DNA from: Gemmobacter nectariphilus DSM 15620
GTDB lineage: Bacteria > Pseudomonadota > Alphaproteobacteria > Rhodobacterales > Rhodobacteraceae
Direction: 5' to 3'
NCBI RefSeq assembly: GCF_000429765.1
Contig: NZ_AUCM01000006.1
Location: 186,001-250,000, forward strand
Length of the DNA: 64,000 bases
Below, piece by piece: positions 1 to 8,104 of the stretch (positions are counted from its first letter, which is position 1; each line of letters starts with the position of its first letter). The notes beneath the pieces are model-generated. The model was not told the DNA's origin, did no database searches, and was given only the letters and a program-made list of their open reading frames with translations. The position numbers were made by a program, and so were the translations under genes.

Positions 1-363
1 GTGGCGGGTCAGCACCTCGGCGATCTGGCGGCCCACGGTATAGGCCGGGTTCAGCGAGGTCATCGGTTCCTGGAAGATCATGGCGATCTCGTTGCCGCGA
101 ACGTCCTGCATCTGGCCTTCGGTCAGATCCAGCAGGTTGCGCCCGTTGACCAGCACCTGCCCCGAGATGCGGGACTGGTGCGGATCCAGCAGCCGCATGA
201 TGGACAACGAGGTCACCGACTTGCCCGAGCCGGATTCCCCCACGACCGCCACCGTCTCGCCGGCGCGGATGTCAAAGCCGATGTTGCGCACGACCTCGCG
301 CCAGCCGTCCTCGGTGCGGAAGGCGGTGGTCAGGTTGCGGACAGACAGGATGGGGGCGGTCAC
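1..363 (-). CDS. Peptide-type ABC transporter ATP-binding protein (partial, 3' end outside window)
   Basis: Only the first 121 codons are present; the gene runs off the left edge. The protein opens with an ABC-type N-terminus, then a Walker A motif GESGSGKS near residue 42, and the Q-loop stretch MIFQEPMTSLNP near residue 100, typical of DppD/OppD ATPases that energise oligopeptide importers. The start is GTG at 363, preceded by AAAGGA at a suitable distance. It lies 17 bases after the gamma-glutamyltransferase-family gene and on the same strand as the two permeases and binding protein, so it is probably the ATPase of that importer. A second ATPase and the C-terminus may follow outside the window. 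Confidence 0.85.
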   Translation of the reverse strand, partial: MTAPILSVRNLTTAFRTEDGWREVVRNIGFDIRAGETVAVVGESGSGKSVTSLSIMRLLDPHQSRISGQVLVNGRNLLDLTEGQMQDVRGNEIAMIFQEPMTSLNPAYTVGRQIAEVLTRH

Positions 364-380
364 GGGCGCGTCCTTTCGGC

Positions 381-2183
381 TTATCGGCCGGCAGCGTAGG
401 CCTGCATCAGGCGGGGGGTGGCAGCGGCGCGCAGCAGGCCATCGGCATCGCGGCGCGCGGCGGTCAGGCGGCCGATGTCCCAGGACCCGGCAACCACCAC
501 CTTGTGACCACGGGCGCGCAGCGCCTCGATGGCGGCTTCACCGATGCGGTCCTCGATCATCATCACGCCGGGATCCATCGTGCGCGGGTGGAACGAGGCC
601 GGGAAGTGCGAGCTGTGGAACAGCGGCATGTCCACCGCCTGTTGCAGGTTCAGCGCGTGGTGGACATAGCGCAGGAAGAAGCTGATCTGCCACTGGTCCT
701 GCTGATCGCCGCCCGGCGTGCCAAAGGCCAGCGTCGGCTTGCCGCCCAGCAGCGCGATCGAGGGCGTCAGCGTAGTGCGCGGCCGCTTGCCCGGCGCCAG
801 CGAGGTGGGCAGCCCCTCTTGCAGCCAGAACATCTGGGCGCGGCTGTTCAGGCAGAACCCAAGGCCCGGAATGATGGGCGAGCTTTGCAGCCAGCCGCCC
901 GAAGGGGTCGCCGCGACCATGTTGCCCCAGCGGTCGATCACATCCAGATGGCAGGTATCGCCGCGCTTTTCCGTGGGCTTGTCGGCGGCATTCGCCAGAT
1001 GCGCCATGGTGGGTTCATAGACCGCGCCCCCCGTTTGCCCCGACAGCATCGCCATGGTGCGCGCAACCTGATCCTCATAGCCAGGCACGGTGCCGGGGCG
1101 CAGCTCCAGCGAGGCGGTGCTGCCGATCAGCTTGGCGCGTTCGCGGTTGTAATCGTCCGACAGCAGGTGATCCACCGGGACCGTGGCAAAGTCGGGGTCG
1201 CCGTAATAGACCTCGCGGTCAGCAAAGGCGAGCTTCATCGCCTCGATGACCGTATGGACGAATTCCTCGCCCGTCGGGTCCATCTGCGCGATGTTGGTGT
1301 GCTTGAGCAGCGCAAGGGTCTGGGCAAAGACCGGCCCCTGCCCCCACGGACCTTGTTTGCACAGCGTCCAGTCGCCGTAATCATAGGTCAGCGGATCCTC
1401 GACATGGGCGGCATAGCCGGCCATGTCGGCCGCGCTCAGCACCGCCTTGTGCTTGCGGCCCGAGGCATCCATCACCTCGGCGGTCTTCAGCCACTGGGCC
1501 ATCTCTTCGGCCACGAAGCCGCGGTAGAACGCATCGCGCGCGGCGTCGATCTGCGCCTCGCGCCCCGTGGCCTTTTCGGCCGCCTCGACGATGCGGGTCC
1601 AGGTGCGGGCCAGATCGGGGTTGCGGAACAGCGCACCGGCCTTGGGCAGCTTGCCCCCCGGCACCCAGGTTTCATACGAGGTCGGCCATTCGTCGCGCAT
1701 GAAATCCGCCAGATCGCGGATCTGGTTCGCGACGCGCGGCAGCATCGGGTGACCATCGCGGGCATAGCCGATCGCAGGCTCCAGCACCTCGCGCACGGTC
1801 ATGGTGCCATAGTCGCGCAGCATCAGCATCCAGCCATCGAAGGCGCCGGGAATGACGGTGGCCAGCAGGCCATCGCCCGGAATGATGTCGATCCCTTCGG
1901 CTTTGTAATGCGCGATGGTGGCACCGGCAGGCGCCGGGCCCTGGCCGCAGATCACCTGCACCTTGCCCTTGTCGGCCGAATAGATCACCGCCGGCATGTC
2001 GCCGCCCAGACCGTTCAGGTGCGGCTCGACCACGATCAGCGTCATGGCGGTGGCAACGGCGGCGTCAAAGGCGTTGCCGCCCTTTTCCAGGATTGCCATG
2101 CCGACAGCCGTGGGAATCCAGTGGGTCGAGGTCACGACGCCGAAGGTGCCGGTAATCTCGGGGCGGGTGGTGAAAGTGGTCAT
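381..2183 (-). CDS. Gamma-glutamyltransferase-family protein, no signal peptide
   Basis: A 600-residue Ntn-hydrolase of the gamma-glutamyltransferase family. These proteins are made as a precursor that cleaves itself before a catalytic threonine. That threonine is probably T410 in the motif GDTCHLDV, giving a large subunit of about 409 and a small subunit of about 191 residues. GGDMPAV and PSGG motifs of the family are visible. No signal peptide is seen, unlike classical periplasmic GGT, so it should act in the cytoplasm on material imported by the surrounding ABC transporter. The arginine that normally precedes the GVPG-like segment is not evident (the segment here reads LLATVIPG), so the substrate may not be glutathione. 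Relatives include amidohydrolases such as HpxW. Family is secure; substrate unknown. Confidence 0.85.
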   Translation of the reverse strand: MTTFTTRPEITGTFGVVTSTHWIPTAVGMAILEKGGNAFDAAVATAMTLIVVEPHLNGLGGDMPAVIYSADKGKVQVICGQGPAPAGATIAHYKAEGIDIIPGDGLLATVIPGAFDGWMLMLRDYGTMTVREVLEPAIGYARDGHPMLPRVANQIRDLADFMRDEWPTSYETWVPGGKLPKAGALFRNPDLARTWTRIVEAAEKATGREAQIDAARDAFYRGFVAEEMAQWLKTAEVMDASGRKHKAVLSAADMAGYAAHVEDPLTYDYGDWTLCKQGPWGQGPVFAQTLALLKHTNIAQMDPTGEEFVHTVIEAMKLAFADREVYYGDPDFATVPVDHLLSDDYNRERAKLIGSTASLELRPGTVPGYEDQVARTMAMLSGQTGGAVYEPTMAHLANAADKPTEKRGDTCHLDVIDRWGNMVAATPSGGWLQSSPIIPGLGFCLNSRAQMFWLQEGLPTSLAPGKRPRTTLTPSIALLGGKPTLAFGTPGGDQQDQWQISFFLRYVHHALNLQQAVDMPLFHSSHFPASFHPRTMDPGVMMIEDRIGEAAIEALRARGHKVVVAGSWDIGRLTAARRDADGLLRAAATPRLMQAYAAGR

Positions 2184-2195
2184 GTATGTCGTCCG

Positions 2196-3053
2196 TCAGT
2201 TCTCGCGCGGGTCAAGCGCCTCGCGCAGGCCATCGCCAAGCAGGTTGAAGCCCACGACGACCAGAAAGATCGCAAGGCCGGGAAACAGCGCATAGGTCGG
2301 CGCCTGGGTCAGAAAGTTCTTGGCCGTGTTCAGCATGGATCCCCAGCTGGGCGCAGGGGCCTGCTGGCCAAGGCCAAGGAACGAAAGCGATGCCTCGGCA
2401 ATGATCGCGGTGGCCACGGTCAGCGTGGCCTGCACGATGATCGGCGGCACGATGTTCGGCAGAATATAGCGCCCCATGATTTCCACATGGTTCAGCCCGA
2501 CGGCCCGGGCGCCTTCGACATAATCCTCGGCCTTGACGGCCAGCACCTGCCCGCGCGTCAGGCGGATGATGATGGGCATGGCCGACAGGCCGATCGCGAT
2601 CATCGCATTGGTCAGAGACGGGCCCAGAAAGGCCGCCAGCGCGATGGCCATGATCAGGAAGGGCATGGCCAGCAGCGCCTCGGTGATGCGGGAAATCACC
2701 ATGTCGACCCAGCCGCCGAAATACCCGGCCAGCAGGCCCAGCGGCACCCCCGTCACCAGCGCGATGGCGACCGAGATCACCCCCGCCAGCAACGAGGCAC
2801 GGGCGCCCCAGATCATGCGCGACAGGATGTCCCGGCCAATCTCGTCGGTGCCCAGCCAGTATTGCGCCGAGGGCGGCAGGCGGATCGCCGTCCAGCTGGT
2901 CGCCGTGGGATCGGCAATCGGCAGCAGCGGCGCAAAGACCGCCAGCAAGATGATCGGGATCACGATCACCGCGCCCACGATGGCCGAGGGGTTGCGGCGC
3001 AGCGAGCGCCAGGCACGCGAGCCCTTGCGGGCGGGAACGGCGGCATCGGTCAT
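2196..3053 (-). CDS. ABC transporter permease, DppC type
   Basis: Inner-membrane permease of a dipeptide/oligopeptide importer (binding-protein-dependent transport family). The N-terminal segment RSLRRNPSAIVGAVIV is the usual OppC/DppC opening with the first membrane helix near residues 20-42. The helices resume after a periplasmic loop carrying GTDEIGRDILSRMIWGARAS. The EAA coupling loop (YVEGARAVGLNHVEIMGRYILPN) is intact. The chosen start at 3053 overlaps the end of the upstream permease by 4 bases (ATGA). A longer in-frame extension exists but would run further into that gene. Length of 285 residues is normal. Substrate is inferred only from family and neighbours. Confidence 0.9.
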   Translation of the reverse strand: MTDAAVPARKGSRAWRSLRRNPSAIVGAVIVIPIILLAVFAPLLPIADPTATSWTAIRLPPSAQYWLGTDEIGRDILSRMIWGARASLLAGVISVAIALVTGVPLGLLAGYFGGWVDMVISRITEALLAMPFLIMAIALAAFLGPSLTNAMIAIGLSAMPIIIRLTRGQVLAVKAEDYVEGARAVGLNHVEIMGRYILPNIVPPIIVQATLTVATAIIAEASLSFLGLGQQAPAPSWGSMLNTAKNFLTQAPTYALFPGLAIFLVVVGFNLLGDGLREALDPREN

Positions 3054-3997
3054 AGCTGCGACCTCAGACGGGGGTTGAGCAGGACATACAGCACATCGGC
3101 CACCAGGTTCAGCAAGATGAAGCCGGTCGCGGTGCACAGCACGACGCCCTGGACGACCGCATAATCGCGGGTGAACACGGCATCGACGATCAGCTTGCCG
3201 AAACCGGGAATGGTGAAGATCTGTTCGGTCAGCACGGCACCGGCCAGCAATTCACCGAACAGCAGCGCAGTCAGGGTGATGACCGGCAGCACCGCATTGC
3301 GGAAGGCATGGCCCAGAACCACGGTGCGGCCTGACAGCCCCTTGGCCCGTGCGGTGCGGATATAGTCGGATTTCAGAACGCCCATCATGGACGACCGGGT
3401 ATGGCGCAGCAGCGTCGCCGACAGCCCGGTTCCCAGCACCACCGCGGGCATGATCATCGTCTTGAGCGAGAGCCCAAGGTTTTCCCAAGGCGAGACATAG
3501 CCCGAGGCCGGCAGCCATTGCAGGTTCACCGACACCAGCAGGATCAGCATGATCCCCAGCCAGAAATTCGGTATTGAAAGCGAAGCCAGCGCAAGGAAGT
3601 TGACGGCATGGTCCGCGAACCTTCGCTTGCGCACTGCGGCATAGATCCCGGCCGGAACCCCCAGGCAAAAGGCGATGGCCAGCGCCATGATGGCCAGCTG
3701 GATCGTCACCGGCAGCTTTTGCGCGATCAGTTCCAGCACCGGCTGGCCGGTGCGCAGCGAGATGCCCAGATCGCCCTGCGCCGCCGCGACCACCCAGCGC
3801 ACATATTGCACCGGCAGCGGATCGTTGAAGCCATAGCGCTCGCGCAGTTCAGCCAGAACCACGGGGTCACGTTCCTCGCCTGCCAACGCCATGACCGGAT
3901 CGCCGGGCAGCAGCTTTTGCAGGAAGAAGACGAAGATGGAAACCAGCAGCAGCGTGGGAATGGCCACCAGCAGCCGCTTGGCGATGAAGATATGCAT
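3050..3997 (-). CDS. ABC transporter permease, DppB type
   Basis: 315-residue permease, partner of the DppC-type protein encoded just downstream. It begins with the family's typical helix (RLLVAIPTLLLVSIFVFFL), followed by the conserved LLPGDPVMALAG segment and an EAA loop (YIRTARAKGLSGRTVVLGHAFRN). Six membrane helices are expected. It sits about 50 bases after the binding-protein gene, with a strong hairpin between them, and overlaps the next permease by 4 bases. DppB and DppC would form the heterodimeric channel. The family assignment is firm; the transported compound is not shown by sequence. Confidence 0.9.
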   Translation of the reverse strand: MHIFIAKRLLVAIPTLLLVSIFVFFLQKLLPGDPVMALAGEERDPVVLAELRERYGFNDPLPVQYVRWVVAAAQGDLGISLRTGQPVLELIAQKLPVTIQLAIMALAIAFCLGVPAGIYAAVRKRRFADHAVNFLALASLSIPNFWLGIMLILLVSVNLQWLPASGYVSPWENLGLSLKTMIMPAVVLGTGLSATLLRHTRSSMMGVLKSDYIRTARAKGLSGRTVVLGHAFRNAVLPVITLTALLFGELLAGAVLTEQIFTIPGFGKLIVDAVFTRDYAVVQGVVLCTATGFILLNLVADVLYVLLNPRLRSQL

Positions 3998-4017
3998 GGG
4001 CGCCGTTCCGCGAAAGG

Positions 4018-4039
4018 CGCCGCCCCCGAAGGGGCGGCG
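4018..4039 (-). promoter_or_regulatory. Intercistronic hairpin between binding-protein and permease genes
   Basis: A perfect 9-base-pair stem (CGCCGCCCC at 4018-4026 with GGGGCGGCG at 4031-4039) closes a 4-base loop in the roughly 50-base gap after the binding-protein gene. There is no T run after it on the minus strand, so it is unlikely to be a full terminator. Hairpins at this place in ABC operons often protect or attenuate mRNA so that the binding protein outnumbers the permeases. Confidence 0.55.
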
Positions 4040-4045
4040 ATCAGA

Positions 4046-5554
4046 TCAGTTGTCCAGCGTCACGCCGCGCAGACGGATCATCGCATCGGGATAGGCCTCG
4101 AAGCCCTTCAGCTTGGCGGTGAAGCCATAGAGGAACTTCTGGTGTCCGAAGGTGATGATCGGCAGCTCGTCAGTGACGATCGCGGCAAAGGCGTTGTAGC
4201 TGGCCTTGCGGGTCGCCGGATCGGACGAGGCGCGGGCCGCATCCAGCAGCTTGTCGACCTCGGGGTTGGAATACTTCATGTCGTTCAGACCACCCTTGGA
4301 ATGGTAGAACTGATGCACGTTGCCATCCGGGTCCGCACGGCCCGACCAGTCGGAACGGGTCATCTCGTAATCGCCGGTGGACTGGTTGTTCAGCAGCGTC
4401 GCAAATTCGGTCGAGATCAGCGAGACGTCAAAGCCCGCCTCGGCCACCATCGCCTGGATCATCTGCATGGTCTGGGTGACGACCGGGTTGTTGTGGTGCT
4501 TGAGCGTCACCGCAACGCGGTCAAAGCCCGCTTCCTTGACCAGCGCCTTGGCCTTTTCGATGTCGCGCGGCTGGACGGGGATGTCCTTGTTGTACCACGG
4601 CGAGGTGGGCGGCCAGGGCTGGTTGCCCGCAAGTGCGGTGCCCGAGAACACGACCTGGTTGATCGCCTCGCGGTCGATGGCCATGGAAAACGCCTGACGC
4701 AGCGCCTTGGACTGGCCCATCGGCTTCTTGCCGTTCTCGCCGTTGGCCATGTTCACATACATGCCCATGCTGCCCAGACCGACGGCCTCGGCATAGCCAA
4801 GGCTTGCATCACCCTGCACGGTGGCAGCATCGGTCGCGGCAATGCGGTCCACCAGCTGCACATCACCCGAACGCAGGTTGGCAAGGCGCACGGTCGAGTC
4901 CGGGATCGGCACATAGGTCACGCGGTCGACATGATAGTTGCCGGCATCCCAGTAGTCGGCGAACTTTTCCAGCACGATACGGTCTTGCGCCACGCGCTCG
5001 ACGAACTTGAACGGGCCGGCGCAGACCGGGTTCGCACCAAAGTTCGCGCCAGCCGCCTCGGCCGCCTTGGGCGAGACGATCATGCCCGCACGGTCCGACA
5101 GCTGCGCCACCAGCGAGGCATCGGGCTTTTTCAGCGTGAAGGTCACTTGCAGCGGGCCGGTCGCCTCGACCTTTTCCACCGAGGACAGTTCCGATTTGCG
5201 GCGGCTTTCCGGCAGGGTCATGTTGCGGGTGATGGTATAGACCACCGCCTCGGCATTCATCGGCTCGCCGTCGTGGAACTTGACGCCCTCGCGCAGGTTC
5301 ATCACCAGCTTGAGGCCATCTTCCGAGGTCGACCAGTCGGTCGCCAGCATCGGCACGAATTCGACGTTCTCGTTGATGTCGACCAGCTTGTCGCACAGCG
5401 AGGCATAGACGATCCGCCCGACGAAGGACCGCGACTGCGCCGGGTCCAGCATGTCGGGGTCGTCCTGCAGCGCGATGCGCAGATCGGCGGCCTGACCGGC
5501 AAAGGCGAACAGGCACCCGGCAAGTGCCGTGGTGGCTAGGGTTTTCCAGCTCAT
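4046..5554 (-). CDS. ABC transporter substrate-binding protein (SBP_bac_5 family)
   Basis: 502-residue periplasmic solute-binding protein of the dipeptide/oligopeptide/nickel cluster. A Sec signal peptide occupies residues 1 to about 22, with an AXA-type site (GQA before ADLR). There is no lipobox cysteine at the cleavage site, so it should be soluble. Family motifs visible are the N-terminal DPDMLDPAQS, the FHDGEPMNAEAVVYT segment, and the C-terminal half with ALRQAFSMAIDRE. Its start overlaps the stop of the GntR gene by 4 bases, so regulator and transporter share one transcript. The ligand could be a peptide or gamma-glutamyl compound given the neighbouring enzyme, but this is inference. 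Confidence 0.9.
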   Translation of the reverse strand: MSWKTLATTALAGCLFAFAGQAADLRIALQDDPDMLDPAQSRSFVGRIVYASLCDKLVDINENVEFVPMLATDWSTSEDGLKLVMNLREGVKFHDGEPMNAEAVVYTITRNMTLPESRRKSELSSVEKVEATGPLQVTFTLKKPDASLVAQLSDRAGMIVSPKAAEAAGANFGANPVCAGPFKFVERVAQDRIVLEKFADYWDAGNYHVDRVTYVPIPDSTVRLANLRSGDVQLVDRIAATDAATVQGDASLGYAEAVGLGSMGMYVNMANGENGKKPMGQSKALRQAFSMAIDREAINQVVFSGTALAGNQPWPPTSPWYNKDIPVQPRDIEKAKALVKEAGFDRVAVTLKHHNNPVVTQTMQMIQAMVAEAGFDVSLISTEFATLLNNQSTGDYEMTRSDWSGRADPDGNVHQFYHSKGGLNDMKYSNPEVDKLLDAARASSDPATRKASYNAFAAIVTDELPIITFGHQKFLYGFTAKLKGFEAYPDAMIRLRGVTLDN

Positions 5555-6300
5555 TTCAGGGTATCCTCCGTAGGGACAGGCGATGTGACAGGGTCAAACG
5601 AGGTAAGACGGCGCAAAAGCCGCATCTGAAGATCAAGCAGGTGTTCGCGCATGGCAGCCCCCGCGCGGGCCGGATCGCGGGCGTCGATCGCCTCGATGAT
5701 CGCGACGTGCTGGTTGCTGACGCTGGCAGCGGTCGCGCCACCCTCGCGCGCAAGGTCGCGCACGATCTGCCAGGCCTTTTCCTGCCGCACCCGGTTCATG
5801 ATGTCGAACAGGGTCAGGAACATCGGATTGCGCGCGGCGACGGCGATCTGACGGTGAAAGGCGCCGTCCCACAGCTCGCAGCTTTCGGGGTCGCTTGCCT
5901 CGATGCTGCGGCGGTTCAGCTCGATCATGCGGGCCACGTCGGCATCGTCGGCGCGCAGGGCGGCCAGCTGGGCGATCTGCGGCTCCAGCCTCAGGCGGAC
6001 CTCCATCACCTCGTCATAGGTCGCGCGCGGGATGGTGGCCGAGATCTGTTCGGCCAGCACCTCTTGCCGGCTGCCGACAAAGGTGCCCGCGCCTTGCTTG
6101 CGCCAGATCAGCCCTTCGGCCTCGAGCACCTCCAGCGCGCGGCGCAGGGCGTGGCGGCCAATCCCAAGCCGCTGGGTCAAGGCCCGTTCGGTCGGCAGCT
6201 TGCCGCCGTCCTGCGCCCATTCGGGCGACGCGATCAGGTGCCGCAGCTCTTCCAGCGCGGAGTTGGCATCCCTGGATTGCGTGTCAGCCGAGGTGAGCAC
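5551..6300 (-). CDS. GntR-family transcriptional regulator, FCD (FadR) subfamily
   Basis: 249-residue DNA-binding regulator and first gene of the transporter operon. Residues about 15-85 form the winged helix-turn-helix (LPTERALTQRLGIGRHALRR, then LEAEGLIWRKQGAGTFVG). The C-terminal FCD domain binds a small carboxylate or metal; its pattern WDGAFHRQI followed by later histidines (SNQHVAII, MREHL) fits the usual Asp/His metal site. It likely controls its own operon: five AACCAA/TTGGTT half-sites lie in the 180 bases upstream. Effector unknown. Confidence 0.9.
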   Translation of the reverse strand: MLTSADTQSRDANSALEELRHLIASPEWAQDGGKLPTERALTQRLGIGRHALRRALEVLEAEGLIWRKQGAGTFVGSRQEVLAEQISATIPRATYDEVMEVRLRLEPQIAQLAALRADDADVARMIELNRRSIEASDPESCELWDGAFHRQIAVAARNPMFLTLFDIMNRVRQEKAWQIVRDLAREGGATAASVSNQHVAIIEAIDARDPARAGAAMREHLLDLQMRLLRRLTSFDPVTSPVPTEDTLK

Positions 6301-6306
6301 TGTTGC

Positions 6307-6474
6307 GAACCATTTTCATATTGGTTCGATCAATCTGAAACCAATCTCAGGCCATGAAAAGCAGAAATTTGCATATGTTCTGTAGAAACACGAAAACGAG
6401 GCCTGAAATGGCCCCGTTTTGCACAAAATTTATGCAACCAATCCGGATTTGGTTCAGATCATGTCACAACCAAG
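6307..6474. promoter_or_regulatory. Cluster of inverted TTGGTT/AACCAA half-sites (candidate GntR operators)
   Basis: Five copies of the hexamer occur in about 155 bases: TTGGTT at 6321-6326, AACCAA at 6339-6344, AACCAA at 6436-6441, TTGGTT at 6449-6454 and AACCAA at 6468-6473. The two middle copies flank TCCGGA and make a near-perfect palindrome. ATTGGTTCGATCAAT at 6320-6334 resembles the symmetric sites bound by FCD regulators. GAACCA (6307-6312) and TGGTTC (6322-6327) form a further inverted pair. The whole stretch is AT-richer than its surroundings and is the only intergenic DNA ahead of the GntR gene. Confidence 0.6.
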
Positions 6475-6481
6475 GGTCCGA

Positions 6482-7291
6482 TCAGGTCATCAACGTCTCG
6501 GTCGAGGCGAAGAACATCGCCTGACTGACCGCCGAACGCACCTGTTCCTCGGAATAGGGCTTGTTGATCAGGAAGGCCGGCTCTGGCCGTTCGCCGGTCA
6601 ACAGGCGTTCCGGGAAGGCGGTGATGAAGATCACCGGCAGATCGGTGAAGTCGCCCAGAATGTCGTTCACCGCGTCGATCCCCGAGGAATTGTCGGCCAG
6701 CTGGATATCGGCCAGGATCAGATCGGGCCGTTCCTGCCCGGCCAGCCGCACCGCCTGAGACCGGGTGCGCGCAATGCCGGTGACCGAATGGCCCATGTCC
6801 TCGACGATGGCGGACAGATCCATGGCGATGATCGCCTCGTCCTCGATCACCAGCACCTTGCCGCGGATCGAGCTTTCCATCTCGGCCACCGCCCGGTCGA
6901 TCAGGGCTGCGGCCTCGTCGGCATCGGACCCGATGATCTGGCCGATTTCGCCGGTCGTGAACCCTTCGAGCGTGTGCAGCAGCAGGGCCTCGCGCGAGTT
7001 GGGGGTCAGGCGCGACAGATGGGCCTGCGCGGCGGCGGTGACACCGTTGTCCGCCTCGGCCACCGGAGCGCCAGAGCTGGACCAGACGGCATGCAGCACG
7101 CGAAACAGCGCCACCTTGGCGACACCCGCCTCGGGGATCAGCGAGGGGTCGGCCAGAACCGTCTCCAGCGTCGACAGCGCGTAGCGATCGCCGCTGGTCT
7201 GGTTGCCGGTCAGCGCACGGGCATAGCGACGCAGATACGGAAGATGGGTGGCCACTGCGGTGGACACCGGGGAATTTCCTGTCAGCGCCAT
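6482..7291 (-). CDS. phyR: PhyR general stress response regulator (anti-anti-sigma factor)
   Basis: 269-residue PhyR. The N-terminal half is a sigma-like output domain resembling an ECF factor (residues 1 to about 140). The C-terminal half is a receiver domain with acidic pair E150/D151, phosphoacceptor D195 (in LADIQ), T224 and K244. When phosphorylated, PhyR binds the anti-sigma NepR and frees EcfG. The start is placed at 7291 because GGAG at 7301-7304 is 9 bases upstream; an ATG at 7300 directly abuts that site and is less likely. The gene diverges from nepR-ecfG over a shared symmetric promoter. The gene order is the standard alphaproteobacterial one. Confidence 0.95.
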   Translation of the reverse strand: MALTGNSPVSTAVATHLPYLRRYARALTGNQTSGDRYALSTLETVLADPSLIPEAGVAKVALFRVLHAVWSSSGAPVAEADNGVTAAAQAHLSRLTPNSREALLLHTLEGFTTGEIGQIIGSDADEAAALIDRAVAEMESSIRGKVLVIEDEAIIAMDLSAIVEDMGHSVTGIARTRSQAVRLAGQERPDLILADIQLADNSSGIDAVNDILGDFTDLPVIFITAFPERLLTGERPEPAFLINKPYSEEQVRSAVSQAMFFASTETLMT

Positions 7292-7321
7292 GAAAAACAT
7301 CTCCAGATTTGCATTTCTTCT

Positions 7322-7353
7322 GGAACCGAACGCGGGCTGTGGCGTTTGGTTCC
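7322..7353. promoter_or_regulatory. Overlapping divergent EcfG promoters for phyR and nepR-ecfG
   Basis: On the plus strand GGAAC (7322-7326) and CGTT (7343-7346) are 16 bases apart, facing nepR. On the minus strand GGAAC (7353-7349) and CGTT (7332-7329) are also 16 bases apart, facing phyR. The two share the same 32 bases as an inverted repeat with arms GGAACCGAACG and CGTTTGGTTCC, differing at one position. The signature is that known for EcfG-type sigma factors. Confidence 0.9.
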
Positions 7354-7376
7354 CAATGAATGGCAGGAATCTGACT

Positions 7377-7538
7377 ATGAAGCCCGTAAATCCCAAGACC
7401 GGCGCGCGGTCGTCGGCGATCAAGACGCAGATCGACGAAAACCTCAAGCGGGTCTACCAGCAGGCCCTGACCGAAGAGGTGCCTGACCGCTTCGTGGAAC
7501 TTCTGGCGCAGCTGAAGGCCAAGGAGTCGCAGCAATGA
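7377..7538 (+). CDS. nepR: NepR anti-sigma factor
   Basis: A 53-residue protein that should bind and hold EcfG inactive until phosphorylated PhyR takes it away. The core two-helix segment IDENLKRVYQQALTEEVPDRFVELLAQL matches the NepR family. The start at 7377 has AGGA 8 bases upstream, while an in-frame ATG at 7356 has no ribosome site. Its stop overlaps the ecfG start by 4 bases, coupling anti-sigma and sigma synthesis. The transcript should begin about 25 bases upstream, from the EcfG-type promoter at 7322-7346, so the circuit is autoregulated. Confidence 0.92.
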   Translation: MKPVNPKTGARSSAIKTQIDENLKRVYQQALTEEVPDRFVELLAQLKAKESQQ

Positions 7539-8104
7539 CAGCTTCAGGGGGCGGCGATCCGCGCGATCAGCTGGTGACACTGGTGCCCAGCCTGCGCGCC
7601 TTTGCGCTCAGCCTGTGCCGCAACGGGGCGCAGGCCGACGATCTGGTGCAGGAAACGCTGCTCAAGGCCTGGTCGAACATGGACAAGTTCGACCCTGCGA
7701 CCAAGCTCGAGGCCTGGCTGTTCACCATCTTGCGCAACACCTTCTATTCGGCGCTGCGCAAGTCGCGCCGCGAGGTCCAGGACAGCGACGGCATTCACGC
7801 CGCCAGCCAGTTCGACAAGCCCGATCACGATGGCCGCCTGGCCTTCAAGGATTTCGAGCGCGCCTTTGACCAGCTTTCCCCGGAACACCGCGAGGTTCTG
7901 GTTCTGGTCGGCGCCTCGGGCTACAGCTGCGAGGAAGCGGCCGAGATGATGGGCGTGGCCGTCGGCACGGTCAAAAGCCGCACCAGCCGCGCCCGCAAGC
8001 GTCTGGCCGAGCTGATGGGCCTTGCCGAAGGCGAAGACATGTTGCCCGATGCCGATGGAGGAACAGCCGCCGTCCTGAGCCGTTCATCCGTCATCGCGGC
8101 ATGA
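7535..8104 (+). CDS. ecfG: EcfG-type RNA polymerase sigma factor (general stress response)
   Basis: 189-residue ECF sigma factor. Region 2 (about residues 15-80) contains ADDLVQETLLKAW, and region 4 (about 115-165) contains LSPEHREVLVLVGASGYSCEEAAEMMGVAVGTVKSR. Position between nepR and a histidine kinase, opposite phyR, identifies it as the general stress sigma factor rather than another ECF type. It overlaps both nepR (upstream) and the kinase gene (downstream) by 4 bases. It should recognise the GGAAC-N16/17-CGTT sites found six times in the next 7 kb. The C-terminal tail after region 4 (about 25 residues) is longer than minimal ECF factors. Confidence 0.95.
   Translation: MTASGGGDPRDQLVTLVPSLRAFALSLCRNGAQADDLVQETLLKAWSNMDKFDPATKLEAWLFTILRNTFYSALRKSRREVQDSDGIHAASQFDKPDHDGRLAFKDFERAFDQLSPEHREVLVLVGASGYSCEEAAEMMGVAVGTVKSRTSRARKRLAELMGLAEGEDMLPDADGGTAAVLSRSSVIAA

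Noticed and set aside
504-3164. 886-codon frame on the plus strand
   Set aside because: It lies opposite the glutamyltransferase and permease genes, is rich in Arg/Gln/His/Gly and has no recognisable domain; typical antisense artefact of high GC content.
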